Positions 17,792 through 27,821 of a stretch of 64,000 nucleotides of DNA are shown here, in pieces (the stretch's first letter is position 1; every line of letters begins with the position of its first letter). Where the stretch lies: the NCBI GenBank assembly GCA_040219575.1, contig JAVJSD010000019.1, positions 1 through 64,000 on the forward strand, written 5' to 3'. The notes below the pieces were generated by a model. That model made no database searches, had not been told where the DNA came from, and worked only from the letters and a program-made list of their open reading frames with translations. The DNA is from JAVJSD01 sp040219575 (GTDB lineage Bacteria > Planctomycetota > Planctomycetia > Pirellulales > Pirellulaceae). Position numbers and translations under genes: made by a program.

Positions 17792-20700
17792 TCAGTCCTT
17801 GATACCCAGCTTCATCTCATCCGAATTGCCTTTCAGCTCCGGCGCGTACATGGCGCTGGCCCGCGCGGGCAGGGCGCTGAATTTGCCGGGGATTTCGGCC
17901 CGCAGGCGGTAGGCCATGCTGTTGTTTCCGCGGGCGAGGCGTCGCAGGAAGAACGTGACGCGGTCGTCGCGGAACTCGGTGTAGGCCCGTAGTCCGTCGT
18001 CGGTGTAGCCGCTGCGGACGTCGACCGCCTCGAAGCCGGCCGCCTTCATGTCCTCGAAGAGGATGTACTCGTAGTCGTTCTTGCTTTCGACGGAGAGTTC
18101 GACCTCGACCAGATCGCCGCTTTGCAGCATCGCGCCGTCGACCAGCTCCTGACGCTCGTACTTTTCGACCTTCTGGCTGAGCGCCTGGCCGCGGCTGCCG
18201 GCGACGTCGACCTCTTTGTCGACGGCTACGAGCTTGTAGTACTTGCGGGTCACGCGGACCTCGAGGCCCGCCTTCTCGATCGGATCCTCGAGCGTGAAGT
18301 TGGTGAGGTAGGCGTTGAAGTAAACGGGGCCCTCGCCGGTGCGGCGGATCTGGACGTCGTGCGCGCCGTCCTTCACGTCGGCGCCGGTCAGCACGAACTT
18401 GTTGTTGAAGCTGAACAGGTTTTCGCTGGTGATGTCGACCGACTGCCGCTTCTGGCCGTCGAGCCAGACCTCGACGGTCATGTCCGCCTGGGCCTCGCCG
18501 GTGGCGCGAATGTAGTCGGCGAAGGCCTCGACGCATACCGCCGTGTCGCGGGTGCTCGACCAGTAGGTGGCGTGCTTGCGGTTGTTCAGCAGGTACTTCA
18601 CCAACCGCGGGGCGGCCTCGCTCTTGGGCTCGGTCCGCGTCAGCAGCTTGAGGTAGTAGGCGTTGGCCTCCGTCTCGCTGCCGTACCAGTACCACCAGAA
18701 GTTGTCGGCCGGCAGACGCAGGTAGGCCGTGTCGTTTTCATCGTCCTGTACAAGGTACTGCTCGATGTTCCTCATGATCATGGCGAGCTTCTCCTCGTCG
18801 CCGAGCTTCTCGAGCGCCACGCCGAACATCGCCTTGGCGTAGACCGCCAGGTTGTTGCGATCGCGGTACAGGTACTCGCGCATCGGGCCGTTATCGACGC
18901 CGGCGTCGACCAGCACCATGTACACAAACGCGTCGAGGTTGTCCGGTCCCGGCTTGAAGGGCCGGACCTTCTTTTCGGAATTGGCGATCAGGCGGACCTG
19001 CTCGTCCTGGTAACGCTTCAGCCAGCCCTCGCCGTTTTCCAGAATTCCCGGCACCAGGGCCACGTCGTTGGCCTTGGCGATCTGCAGGCCGTGCACGACG
19101 ACCGCCGTGGTATGCGGCCAACTGCGTTCGTGGATGCCGCTGAACCAACCCCAGCCGCCGTCGGAGTTCTGCATGTCGGTCAGCTTGTTGACGTTGGCCT
19201 TGACGATCTTGTCCAGCTCGGCTTGATCGAACACCGGATTGCGGTCGAACCGCTTCCACTGCGCGGCCCGCTCGGCGGCGTCGCCGATCTCCTGGGCGTT
19301 GAGGTTGGTGCGTTTCTCCTTGATGGCCGCCAGGTCGAGATTCATCTCCAGCAGCACTTTCTGCGTGATGACCGACGGCAGGAAGCGGTTGAGCGTTTGC
19401 TCGGTGCAGCCGTAGGGATAGTCGGCCAGGTAGGGGAGCGCATCGACCATCGCCGTGGCCAGCGACGGCGAGTAGCGGATCTCCAGCACGGTCTCGTCGA
19501 CGCGCCGCTCGCCGGGCACCTCGATGCTGACGGTGGCGGCCGCTTCCGCCGGGCGCACGGTGCCGGCCCACGACTCGGTCTTGAGCATGCCGTGCACGTA
19601 GGCCGGGAACTTCATCTCCATGGCGTCCGACTCTTCGTCGGTGAGCGCCTTCATGCGGACGACCGCCTGCCCTTCCTGCACCACCTTCACGCGCCAATCG
19701 ACGCGCGTCTCGCCGTCGGCCGGCACCTTCACCGTGCGGGTCAGCTCGTCCATCGGCTCGAGCACCTTGCCCGGCAATTCGAGCGAGACCGTGACCTCCT
19801 TGTCGCCCTTGAGATAGTTGTGCACGTTGGCCGACAACACCACCTCGTCCTTCTGCACGAAGAACCGCGGCGCCTGCAGGCGGAGGATGAGGTCCTTGCG
19901 GGTGATCACCTCGGCGTCGCCCGCGCCCACCTTCGTGCCGTGGCCCATGCCCCAGGCCTTGACCTTCCAGGTGGTGAGGTTTTCGGGCATGGTGAGCTTC
20001 ACCTCGGCCATGCCGGTTTTGTCGGTGGTCAACTCGCCGACCCACAGGGCGGTGTCGGCGAAGTTGGTGCGGACGGTCGGTTCGACGAGGTCGGGCGCGG
20101 GGGCGTTTCCATCGGCGCGGGCCAACTGCTCGCCGCCCCAATCGGCCTTGCGATCGGCCATTTCTCCGTCCGCCGCCAAGGCGGCGCCGTCTTGCGCCAT
20201 GCCTTTGGCCAACATCATTCGCTGCGGCGCCGCCGAAGTGGGAACGCCCTCCCCGAAGCCTCCGCCCTCCCCGCGGCCGTTCATCGCGAGTCGGTCGCTC
20301 TCCATGGCCGCCAACTCATCGGCCACAGTGCCGCCGAACACGCCGATGTCGGACATCGGCAGCATTCCTTTGGGAACCATGTTGCCGAACCACCGCGCCA
20401 GGCTGGTTTGCTCGTTGGGATTGTGGCGTCGTCGCCACTTCCAGAAGAATTCCTTGATGTCGGCGACGTTCGAACCGCCGGAGATGTACTCCAGCGCCTT
20501 GTCGTAAATCGTCACCACGGTCGAGCCCTTGAAGTTCTCGCCGGTGAAATCCGTCAGATGCACCTTCACCGTGGCCTTCTCACCCGGCTTGTAGGTCTCC
20601 TGGCTCGGCAGCACTTCGACGTTCAGCACCCGCTTCTCCGGCGGAACGACGATCTCCCTCACCGCGCGATACACCTGGCTGTCGGAGATCGTGATCGCCT

Positions 20701-23700
20701 CGACGAAGAAATTCGGCATGTCTCTCTTCACCACGTCAATGTCGACCACGGTGCTCTTGCCGTCGATCTTGAGCATCTTCGGCGGCAGGTACACGCCGTT
20801 GGTCGGGCGAACGAACAGCAGCACCGTGCTGCCGGCCCGATCGGTGTTGACCTGCAGCTTCACCGTCTCGCCCGGTTGGTAGTCCTTCTTGTCCGGAATC
20901 AGTTCCACGCTGTTGAAGCGGAACTGGCTGCCGTCGAAGTCGTCGCCGATGATCGTGAAGAGGTAGCCGCCCTCGACGGTGTGCTCCGCCGCATCGGTCA
21001 CTTCATACGACAGGCGGTACTGGCCGCTGGCCGAGGCGTCGATCTGAATTTCGGCCCGACCCTCGTCGTTGGTGTTGAGGTCCCAGCGGCTGACCGGCGT
21101 CTCCACCGGTTCGAGCTTCTCGTTGTAGGTGATCTTCAGCAGCGTCAGCACGCCCTCGCCCTCGACCGGCTTCTCGTCGAGGCGCTGCGCCAGGAAGTCG
21201 GCCTCGATCACCTCGCCCACGCGGTAATAGCCGCGATGCGTCCAGGTGAAGACCTGGAACGGTTTGCGGGCCACCAGCACCTTGCCCGTGCCGACAATCG
21301 TGCGGCGCGACTCGTCGCGCACTTCGGCGGTGATGGTGTACTTGTGGTCGGTGTCGCCGTGCAGCTCCTTGGCGACGGCGGTGTCAATCGTCACTTCCAC
21401 CGTGCCGTCGTCGCCGATCTCCACTTCCTGCTCGGCCACCACTTCCGGCGGATTGTGGCCGCGGTAGATCCACCACGGGGCGGGCATGCGGCAGCCAGCC
21501 CACCTGTCCCAGCCGGGATACCACGGCGCGTCGGGGGCGAACCACCAGTAGCCCGGTCCGTAGCACCAATCCCAAGCCATGATCGGGAACCACTCCTGCG
21601 AATGGTCTTCGCGGGTGATCTTGTACTTCACCGTGGCCTTTTCGACCGGAGCGCCGAAATAGTAGCGGGCGTTGATCTTGGCGGTGATCTTCTCGCCGAG
21701 CATGATCGGTTCGTCGGGGGCGTCGACGGTGACTTCGAACTCCGGCTTCTTGTACTCCTCGACGCGGAAGTTTCCGCCGCCGGCGAAGTTGCGGCCGTTT
21801 TCCGATCCGCGGAGCACGATGCGGTAGGTTCCGAGTTTGGCGTCGGAGGGAACCTCCATCACGCCCACCAGGCCGCCGTACTCATCGGCCTGAAGCGTCT
21901 GGTCGTAGACCTTCTCGTTCATCGGGTTGTAGATTTCGACCGGGAAGGTCTGCCCGGCGAACTGCGAGTTGTCGTCCTGGTCGTACTGCGCGTGGCGCAC
22001 CCACAATTTGAAGCTGACGGACTGGTCGGGGCGGTAGACCGGTCGATCGGTGATCGAGAACACCTTCACCTGGTTGTACTGCGCGTCGTAGAGAGTGCGA
22101 TTCGAAACGCCCTGGAAGCCCAGGTGCGCGAAGCGCGATTCGCCGGCGCGGGCGATGACGAGCCACTGGAAGCCGTCTTTCAGATCGCGGCCGTCGGGAA
22201 TCACCTGGCCGTTGTCGTCGCTCTTCTCGGCGAAGTTGGTGGTCTCGACGACGTAGCGGTTCCCGGCCACGCGGTTCTGCCGCCAGCCGAAGAACTCGAG
22301 ATTGGCCCCCGCCACGGGGCGTCCATCGACGGCGTCGGCGATGAAGTAGAGCTGTTTGCCGGCCAGCGTCTTGTGCACGATGGCCGTGTCGGTCACCCAC
22401 AGGATTGTCTTGAAGGTGTTGCCGCCCTCCATCTTGGCCGACAACAGGTAGGCGCCCGCCTTCTGCAGCGGCGTGTTGATGGTGATGCGGCGATCGAAGT
22501 GGTTCTTGCGCGGCTCGAGCTCGAGGTCCCAACTGGCCGTCTGCTCGCCGAGGTACTTCGTTTCGTTTTCGGTGACCAGCCGGTGGCCGAGATTGTCGAT
22601 GTTCATCCGCTGCCAATCGACGCGGGCCGGATCGCTCTTGAGATAGGCCTTCACGTCGTCGAGCAGTTGGTCGACCTTGATCGGATGCGCGACGAAAGCA
22701 ACCTTCTTGCCGTTGCGGAATCGCATCTCGACCGAGGCGCCCGCGCCGGCCGGTTGCGACGTCACATTCTCGAATCGGCCCCAATTGCCGAGAATCTGCT
22801 GCCGGCGTTTGGTCTTCCAGGCCTGCGAACCGGGACCGTACGACTCGATGCTCTGCTGCCAGTACTCGGCGGCGCGGGGGTATTGCCGGCGGTTCTCGAA
22901 AAGCTGCGCCAAGGCGTTCAGCGCGTTCTCGCCGTTGCCCGTCTTCGGTTCGGCCGCGATCGTTTGATACAGCTTGATGAAGTTGTAGTCGTCGGGCAAT
23001 TCGAAGCGTTTGATGCCGGTGGCCAGCTTGGCGATCGTCTCGTTCTCGGTGAGCGTGTGCAGTTGGTAGGTGCCGCTTTCGTCGACATCGTCGTCGTCGC
23101 GACTGGAGGGGAGACCGAAGAACGGGCGAAACATCCCTTGCTGCATCGTCTGCACGCCGAATTGCTGCTGGGCGAACTCGGCCCGCCTCATCCTCACGGT
23201 GTTCAGTTGACCGGCGTCGTACTCACTGGCCTGCTCGAGCGTCCATCGCCAGCGCTCGCCGTCGCTCTTGGCGTCGTCCCAGGTTTTGGCGACGGCGTAG
23301 AAGACCGGATTACCGTCCGCGTCGACCGGCGCGCCGCCGGTGGCGCGGAACGACGTGTAGCCGTCTTCGTAGTCGGGCAGCATCGTCAGGTCGGTCAGCA
23401 CCTGCAGGCGCCACGCCTCGCTGCGGCCGCGGCTGAAGTGCAGCAGGTCGGCCAATTGCAGGTAGAACTTTCCCACGTCGGCCTTGTTGTCGTCGGTGCG
23501 GGTGAGCGGGGCGGCCTGCTGCATCAACTGCAGCGCCCGCGTCCGGTCGCGCTCTTCGGAGTTGACCATCTTGCCGCCGCCGCGGTGCGGACCGCGCTCG
23601 TATTCGCCGGAGATCATGTATCCGTAGTGCACCAGATTGGGCGAGTGGTACTGCTGAGCCGCCGCCGCCAGCAGACGCCAGTTCTTCTGATGGGCGTCGA

Positions 23701-23998
23701 TCGTCGCCTCGGCCAGGGCGTCGAACTCCTTGATGCGACCCAGCCGGTTCAGGCACTGCACTGCCTTGTCGAAATCGTCGGTGACCGCCGGACCGTCGTT
23801 GGCCGGATCGAGGCACAGTTTGCGGAAGCTGTCGTAGGCGTCGCGGAAATTGCCCGCCTGGAAGTCCTTCTGGGCCTGCTGGCGCAGGTCCTTGGGCGCC
23901 ACGGCTTGCGACATGACACTGGCCACTCCCAAAACGAGGAACAGAGTTGTCAGCGACGAAACCAGCAGGAGTTTTCGGAGTAACATCTTCCAGCTCAT
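17792..23998 (-). CDS. Large bacterial alpha-2-macroglobulin with thioester
   Basis: 2068 residues; ATG 23998 gives the leader MSWKMLLRKLLLVSSLTTLF. Residues about 30-330 are helical and repeat-like, followed by stacked macroglobulin (MG) domains, including an MG2 domain around VYRPDQSVSFKLWVRHAQ. The A2M domain contains LWVGELTTDKTGMAEVKLTM (about residues 1320-1340). The thioester sequence PYGCTEQ has Cys1531 with Glu-Gln two residues on, so trapping of an attacking protease by covalent bond formation is likely retained; the alpha-helical thioester domain and a receptor-binding-like domain follow. Family role: a periplasmic or envelope protease trap. There is no lipobox and no adjacent penicillin-binding protein 1C gene, the common partner. 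A Trp/Pro-rich stretch near residues 805-840 is unusual. Confidence 0.92.
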   Translation of the reverse strand: MSWKMLLRKLLLVSSLTTLFLVLGVASVMSQAVAPKDLRQQAQKDFQAGNFRDAYDSFRKLCLDPANDGPAVTDDFDKAVQCLNRLGRIKEFDALAEATIDAHQKNWRLLAAAAQQYHSPNLVHYGYMISGEYERGPHRGGGKMVNSEERDRTRALQLMQQAAPLTRTDDNKADVGKFYLQLADLLHFSRGRSEAWRLQVLTDLTMLPDYEDGYTSFRATGGAPVDADGNPVFYAVAKTWDDAKSDGERWRWTLEQASEYDAGQLNTVRMRRAEFAQQQFGVQTMQQGMFRPFFGLPSSRDDDDVDESGTYQLHTLTENETIAKLATGIKRFELPDDYNFIKLYQTIAAEPKTGNGENALNALAQLFENRRQYPRAAEYWQQSIESYGPGSQAWKTKRRQQILGNWGRFENVTSQPAGAGASVEMRFRNGKKVAFVAHPIKVDQLLDDVKAYLKSDPARVDWQRMNIDNLGHRLVTENETKYLGEQTASWDLELEPRKNHFDRRITINTPLQKAGAYLLSAKMEGGNTFKTILWVTDTAIVHKTLAGKQLYFIADAVDGRPVAGANLEFFGWRQNRVAGNRYVVETTNFAEKSDDNGQVIPDGRDLKDGFQWLVIARAGESRFAHLGFQGVSNRTLYDAQYNQVKVFSITDRPVYRPDQSVSFKLWVRHAQYDQDDNSQFAGQTFPVEIYNPMNEKVYDQTLQADEYGGLVGVMEVPSDAKLGTYRIVLRGSENGRNFAGGGNFRVEEYKKPEFEVTVDAPDEPIMLGEKITAKINARYYFGAPVEKATVKYKITREDHSQEWFPIMAWDWCYGPGYWWFAPDAPWYPGWDRWAGCRMPAPWWIYRGHNPPEVVAEQEVEIGDDGTVEVTIDTAVAKELHGDTDHKYTITAEVRDESRRTIVGTGKVLVARKPFQVFTWTHRGYYRVGEVIEADFLAQRLDEKPVEGEGVLTLLKITYNEKLEPVETPVSRWDLNTNDEGRAEIQIDASASGQYRLSYEVTDAAEHTVEGGYLFTIIGDDFDGSQFRFNSVELIPDKKDYQPGETVKLQVNTDRAGSTVLLFVRPTNGVYLPPKMLKIDGKSTVVDIDVVKRDMPNFFVEAITISDSQVYRAVREIVVPPEKRVLNVEVLPSQETYKPGEKATVKVHLTDFTGENFKGSTVVTIYDKALEYISGGSNVADIKEFFWKWRRRHNPNEQTSLARWFGNMVPKGMLPMSDIGVFGGTVADELAAMESDRLAMNGRGEGGGFGEGVPTSAAPQRMMLAKGMAQDGAALAADGEMADRKADWGGEQLARADGNAPAPDLVEPTVRTNFADTALWVGELTTDKTGMAEVKLTMPENLTTWKVKAWGMGHGTKVGAGDAEVITRKDLILRLQAPRFFVQKDEVVLSANVHNYLKGDKEVTVSLELPGKVLEPMDELTRTVKVPADGETRVDWRVKVVQEGQAVVRMKALTDEESDAMEMKFPAYVHGMLKTESWAGTVRPAEAAATVSIEVPGERRVDETVLEIRYSPSLATAMVDALPYLADYPYGCTEQTLNRFLPSVITQKVLLEMNLDLAAIKEKRTNLNAQEIGDAAERAAQWKRFDRNPVFDQAELDKIVKANVNKLTDMQNSDGGWGWFSGIHERSWPHTTAVVVHGLQIAKANDVALVPGILENGEGWLKRYQDEQVRLIANSEKKVRPFKPGPDNLDAFVYMVLVDAGVDNGPMREYLYRDRNNLAVYAKAMFGVALEKLGDEEKLAMIMRNIEQYLVQDDENDTAYLRLPADNFWWYWYGSETEANAYYLKLLTRTEPKSEAAPRLVKYLLNNRKHATYWSSTRDTAVCVEAFADYIRATGEAQADMTVEVWLDGQKRQSVDITSENLFSFNNKFVLTGADVKDGAHDVQIRRTGEGPVYFNAYLTNFTLEDPIEKAGLEVRVTRKYYKLVAVDKEVDVAGSRGQALSQKVEKYERQELVDGAMLQSGDLVEVELSVESKNDYEYILFEDMKAAGFEAVDVRSGYTDDGLRAYTEFRDDRVTFFLRRLARGNNSMAYRLRAEIPGKFSALPARASAMYAPELKGNSDEMKLGIKD

Positions 23999-24411
23999 TG
24001 TGAATTGAGAGGCGAGGGGGCAATCGTTCCGCCCCAGGCAGACGAACACCAAGCAGGCGAACACCAAGCAGGCGACCAACGTCGAAAGTCGGCGTGATTA
24101 AAAATGGACGACCGTCACAGGCGAAAAGTTCCCACACGCCCGGATGAATCCGGAGCGGGGGAGATCAACGTAAGCCCAACTGCCAAGGGACGTTGACTCC
24201 GTAATTGTCTCCGTAAGGATAGCCCACCTCCGAGAGGGAGTCACGCAGACGGCCCCACCCGCGCAGGGAACTCCGCGGCGCTTGCCGGCGTCTCATCCGT
24301 CGACAGACGTCCTCCTGTGGCTCAGGAGCACCTCCTGACGGCCCGCGAATTGCCAGTCTCCGAGGCGTGATTGGTCGCCGTAAGCAATTGTAAGGTAAGT
24401 GCTTTGCTCGT
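23999..24411. other. Divergent intergenic region with short direct repeat
   Basis: 413 bases between two divergent genes, so promoters for both should lie here. Two perfect tandem copies of CGAACACCAAGCAGG cover 24043-24072. I find no convincing -35/-10 pair and no gene. Confidence 0.5.
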
Positions 24412-26958
24412 ATGATTGAGGGTGCTCTCCCGGAACAGAGCCCCGCCACCCCTGTGGGTATCCCCACCCCTCAACCCAGCGTGAATCACGTGAGCGACAC
24501 GTTCAATCCGTATCGTGTGTGGCTTGGCGTCGATGCCACGGAGCCCACCTACTACCAACTCCTGGGCGTCGCCCCCACCGACCACGATCCCACGTCGATC
24601 AGCCATGCGGCCGACCGGGCGCGAAATCTCGTGCGCAGCGTCAGGCCCGGCGATCAGGCCGTGCAGTGGACCCGCTTGCTCGACGAATTGGAACAGGCCA
24701 AGCGATGTCTGCTCGATCCGGCGCAGCGCGCCCAGTACGACCAGCAACTCGCCAACAAGCCGGTCCATCCTCCCGCCTCCACGCAACCGCACCCCGCTTC
24801 GCAACCGCGCCCTGTTTCGCAAGCGCCGCGCGTGGCGATGGAAGGACCTACCGCCGCGAGTCCGCCCGCGCCCGCGAACATGCCCGTGAATTTGCCCGAC
24901 CCGATGGCGCCGGTTTCTCACGCCGCACCGACCAGCGCCGCACCGACCAGCGCCGCACCGACCAGCGCCGCACCGACCAGTGCCGCACCGACCAGTGCCG
25001 CACCGACCAGTGCCGCCAACAGCCTGCCGCCAGCCGCGGCCAGCACCGCCCAGGAAACGCCGCTCCGCGCTCCGCAGAGCGCGGCGCCGGCCGCCATGCC
25101 GCAGACGCCGCCCGCCGCGCGGCCTTCGAGTCCGGCGCCAGTTCCGACGGCGCATCTCCCCACGAGCCCGGCCCCGGCGTCGCCGCATCCCGCGCCCAGC
25201 AACACCGCACCCAGCAACACCGCGCCTCACAACTCGCCGTCGCATGACCCCATGGCGCCGGTTTCGATGCCGCCGGGAATGCCCTCGCCACCGTCGCACG
25301 CGTCGCCTGCATCAGCTGCACCTGGCCATCCGGCGCCCGGCGCCCCTTGGCCCGCGGCGCCGGCTTCCGCGGGCTATCCGGCGAATCCGGCCGCGCCCGC
25401 CCACGGTGCGTCGTCGCCGAATCCCATGGCGCCGGTCGGCCAGGCCTACACGCCGCCTGCGAACGCACCGTACGCTCCGCAATCGCCCGCCTACGGCGCC
25501 GCCCCCGCCTATGGCGCTGCGCCTTCGTACGGCGCCGCCCCCGCGTACGGTGCTACTCCGTATGGCGCGGCGCCATCGCCGGCCGCTCCCGCGTATGGCC
25601 AGGCGGCTTACCCGACGAACTACGCAGCGCCGCAGCACGCGCAAGCCGCTCAGGCGCCGTACAACGCGGCCCCTTATGCTTCCGCGCCGGCCGCGCCCGG
25701 ATATCCGGCCAGCATGGAAGAGCCGACGCCGCAGGTACGGGGAGCGACCAAGACCGCCGCGCGCGCCGCTTCGGAACGAGCTCGCCGAGCGAAACAGACC
25801 TACGGGGTGGTGGCGGTCGGTTTGCTGTTCATCCTGTTCATGGGAAGCGCCGTCGTCTTCGTCCTCGGCGGATTCGACGACCTGCTGGGCGACAAACAGC
25901 AAAACGTGGCGCAAGATCAGAACGCCAACCCCGCGCCGCGACGAACCCCGTCGGACAATCAGGGTTCTCGGCCCAGGAATAATCCGATCACCAGCACGGC
26001 AACCAATCCGCGGACGAACAATCCGGGAACGAACAATCCGGGAACCACTGATTCGCGGCAAGGCGGCGGACCCTTTGCTTCGCCCGAGGTAGGTTCGAAT
26101 CCCTCCTCCATGCCGCAGACGGGCTCGCCGACAACCATGCCAGCGGATCCAACCACGCCGAGTCCTGCCCCAGCCGATCCAACGACTCCGGCGCCCTTCA
26201 CTCCCGATCCTGCGACGCCGCCCACAACACCTGCCCCGACAACCCCCGATCCCACAACACCAGCGACACCCACGACACCAAACCCAACAACACCCGACCC
26301 GGCAATGCCCGCACCGCCGACCAAGCCCCCGACAACCGGCGAGTCCGGGCTGCTGGGAACGCCCGATCCCAGTTTCGTGACCGATCCGGAGGGAACGACC
26401 AAGCCGCCCGCGCTCACGCCGGCGCAACTCGGCGAACTCGGTCGGGCTTTGACGTCCGCCCGCACCGCGCTGGGCGAGATGCGGTTGAGCGACGCCGAGA
26501 ATTCGCTCAGCAAGGCGGAGCCGCTGGCGCAGGCCGACGATCACAAGGCGAAGCTCGAGCGATTGCGACGGGTGGTCGGCTATCTGCGCGCCTTCCAGGA
26601 CGCCGTCGCCACGTCGCTGGGAAGCCTGGCCGCCGGAGAATCGCTGCAGGTGGGGACGAGCACGCAGGTGGGCATCGTGGAGGCCGCCGCGGATCACCTC
26701 ACGGTTCGCGTGGCCGGAGTGAACAAGCGCTACGCGACCGACGAAATGCCGATCGGCCTGGCCGTCGCCGTCGCCAATCATGTGCTCGTCGACAACACCG
26801 AGTCGAAGATCATCAAGGCGACCTACGTGCTGGTCAATCCGCGATCCACCGACGACTTCCGCGACAAGGCGAACACCTGGTGGCAAGAGGCCGAGGCCGC
26901 CGGCGAATTGGGCGACCTGATGCTGTTCCTCGACGACAAGTACGAGTTCACGCCGTAG
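24412..26958 (+). CDS. J-like domain membrane protein with Pro/Ala-rich linkers
   Basis: 848 residues from ATG 24412; a GTG at 24490 (VSDTFNPYRVWLG) is a possible alternative start because the conserved part begins there. Residues about 27-115 form a J-like helical domain (NPYRVWLG, YYQLLGV, ending CLLDPAQRAQYDQQL) of the type attached to planctomycete kinases and scaffolds; it lacks the HPD tripeptide, so it should not activate a DnaK. A roughly 310-residue Pro/Ala/Ser linker includes six APTSA repeats and a run of YGAAP repeats. One membrane segment (TYGVVAVGLLFILFMGSAVV) is followed by a Thr/Pro-rich linker (TPDPTTPATPTTPNP) and a C-terminal domain of about 190 residues ending DLMLFLDDKYEFTP. 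The likely role is a scaffold spanning the membrane; this is inference. Confidence 0.72.
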   Translation: MIEGALPEQSPATPVGIPTPQPSVNHVSDTFNPYRVWLGVDATEPTYYQLLGVAPTDHDPTSISHAADRARNLVRSVRPGDQAVQWTRLLDELEQAKRCLLDPAQRAQYDQQLANKPVHPPASTQPHPASQPRPVSQAPRVAMEGPTAASPPAPANMPVNLPDPMAPVSHAAPTSAAPTSAAPTSAAPTSAAPTSAAPTSAANSLPPAAASTAQETPLRAPQSAAPAAMPQTPPAARPSSPAPVPTAHLPTSPAPASPHPAPSNTAPSNTAPHNSPSHDPMAPVSMPPGMPSPPSHASPASAAPGHPAPGAPWPAAPASAGYPANPAAPAHGASSPNPMAPVGQAYTPPANAPYAPQSPAYGAAPAYGAAPSYGAAPAYGATPYGAAPSPAAPAYGQAAYPTNYAAPQHAQAAQAPYNAAPYASAPAAPGYPASMEEPTPQVRGATKTAARAASERARRAKQTYGVVAVGLLFILFMGSAVVFVLGGFDDLLGDKQQNVAQDQNANPAPRRTPSDNQGSRPRNNPITSTATNPRTNNPGTNNPGTTDSRQGGGPFASPEVGSNPSSMPQTGSPTTMPADPTTPSPAPADPTTPAPFTPDPATPPTTPAPTTPDPTTPATPTTPNPTTPDPAMPAPPTKPPTTGESGLLGTPDPSFVTDPEGTTKPPALTPAQLGELGRALTSARTALGEMRLSDAENSLSKAEPLAQADDHKAKLERLRRVVGYLRAFQDAVATSLGSLAAGESLQVGTSTQVGIVEAAADHLTVRVAGVNKRYATDEMPIGLAVAVANHVLVDNTESKIIKATYVLVNPRSTDDFRDKANTWWQEAEAAGELGDLMLFLDDKYEFTP
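24922..25011 (+). repeat. Six tandem 15-base repeats within the J-like gene
   Basis: Six copies of GCCGCACCGACCAG[C/T] encode APTSA repeats. Copies 1-3 end in C and 4-6 in T, which suggests stepwise duplication of blocks. Copy number is likely variable between strains. Confidence 0.9.
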
Positions 26959-27181
26959 GGCGGCCTTCCAGGCTGCCATCGCCCTCACAAGCACGCCCTC
27001 ACAAGCACGCAGCGCCAGCAAGTGAGTTCTTGGGCGAGGGTTGAATCGAAGCACACTCGCGTTGAATCGAAGCACACTCGCTTGCGCTTCGTGCTTGTAT
27101 TGGCGGAATACGATGAGCGCGCGACGCGGCGGAGATTGCCTGCGTTCGATTGAACTTCTGGCAGGCAGGATGCCTGCCCTA
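26959..27181. repeat. Inverted pair of ACAAGCACG repeats
   Basis: ACAAGCACGCAGCGCCAGC at 27001 (extending to 27024) is mirrored by CACTCGCTTGCGCTTCG then TGCTTGT at 27075-27098. A 16-base sequence GTTGAATCGAAGCACA repeats in tandem at about 27050-27077. A partial third copy of the ACAAGCACG start lies at 26987. The region separates two convergent genes. Confidence 0.65.
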
Positions 27182-27652
27182 CTACGGCTTCAGTCCCTCG
27201 AGCGTTTGCTCCATCAGGGTCGTGGGGTCTTCCTTCACGATCAGCCGGTCTCCCGGATAGAGGGCGTAGTCGGTTTCGGGCGAGATGGTCCGGCCGCCGG
27301 GAGCGAACGTGACCGCCAGCTTGTGAGGCTTGCCGGCCTCCGGCGCCGTCCGCTCGATATAGACTTCCTTGAGTCCGAAGCGGTATCCCGCGCCGGTTTG
27401 CTCGAGCGCCTGTTGCACCGTCAGCGGTTTCTCCAGCGGCACGGCGAAGGTATCCGGCTGGCCCAACGAAGGCACTTCCACCACGGTGTAGGCCGGAGCG
27501 CCGGGCGCCGGCGGACTGGGACGTCGTGGCGCGAACACTCCCAGCACATCGAGCTGCCGCGGATGAAGGCTCGAGCATCCGCCGGCCGCCAGCGCCGTCA
27601 ACACAGCGAGCGTCAGCAATGAAAGACTGCGGAAAGTGTGGCGGCCCGACAT
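27182..27652 (-). CDS. SLBB-like lipoprotein
   Basis: 156 residues. ATG 27652 was chosen because AAGGAAG precedes it by about seven bases and it starts a lipoprotein signal with lipobox LAAGC-like sequence (LTALAAGGCSS). The mature part contains a short domain, VQQALEQTGAGYRFGLKEVY through YALYPGDRLIVKED, which has the pattern of a soluble ligand-binding beta-grasp (SLBB) repeat, the kind found in polysaccharide export proteins. It is too short to be a full Wza-like exporter and no export operon is nearby. Likely outer-membrane or periplasmic; partner unknown. Confidence 0.72.
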   Translation of the reverse strand: MSGRHTFRSLSLLTLAVLTALAAGGCSSLHPRQLDVLGVFAPRRPSPPAPGAPAYTVVEVPSLGQPDTFAVPLEKPLTVQQALEQTGAGYRFGLKEVYIERTAPEAGKPHKLAVTFAPGGRTISPETDYALYPGDRLIVKEDPTTLMEQTLEGLKP

Positions 27653-27821
27653 GAGTGGCTTCCTTGCGCTGGTCGGATTCGGCAGTTTTTGCCGGAAAAG
27701 TTTCCCTAGATTGCCTGATCGGTACATGCCACTTCATCGGCATCGCCGCCGCGATCCTTGAGCCAAGTTTCCAAAAAAGGAGCGTTCTCGGCCGACTCAC
27801 CATGCGGACGCAGCCGGCGCC

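Noticed and set aside
18122..23983. 1953-codon open frame opposite the alpha-2-macroglobulin gene
   Set aside because: High-GC codon bias leaves the antisense frame open. Its translation is Val/Gly/His/Arg-rich with no domain pattern, and the sense frame has a signal peptide and a thioester motif.
24412..25011. Tandem 15-base repeats as a possible CRISPR-like array
   Set aside because: The repeats are contiguous, without spacers, and in frame with the protein.
26088..26105. GGTTCGAATCCCTCC resembling a tRNA T-arm
   Set aside because: It lies inside the coding sequence of the J-like gene and no acceptor, D or anticodon arms can be folded around it.
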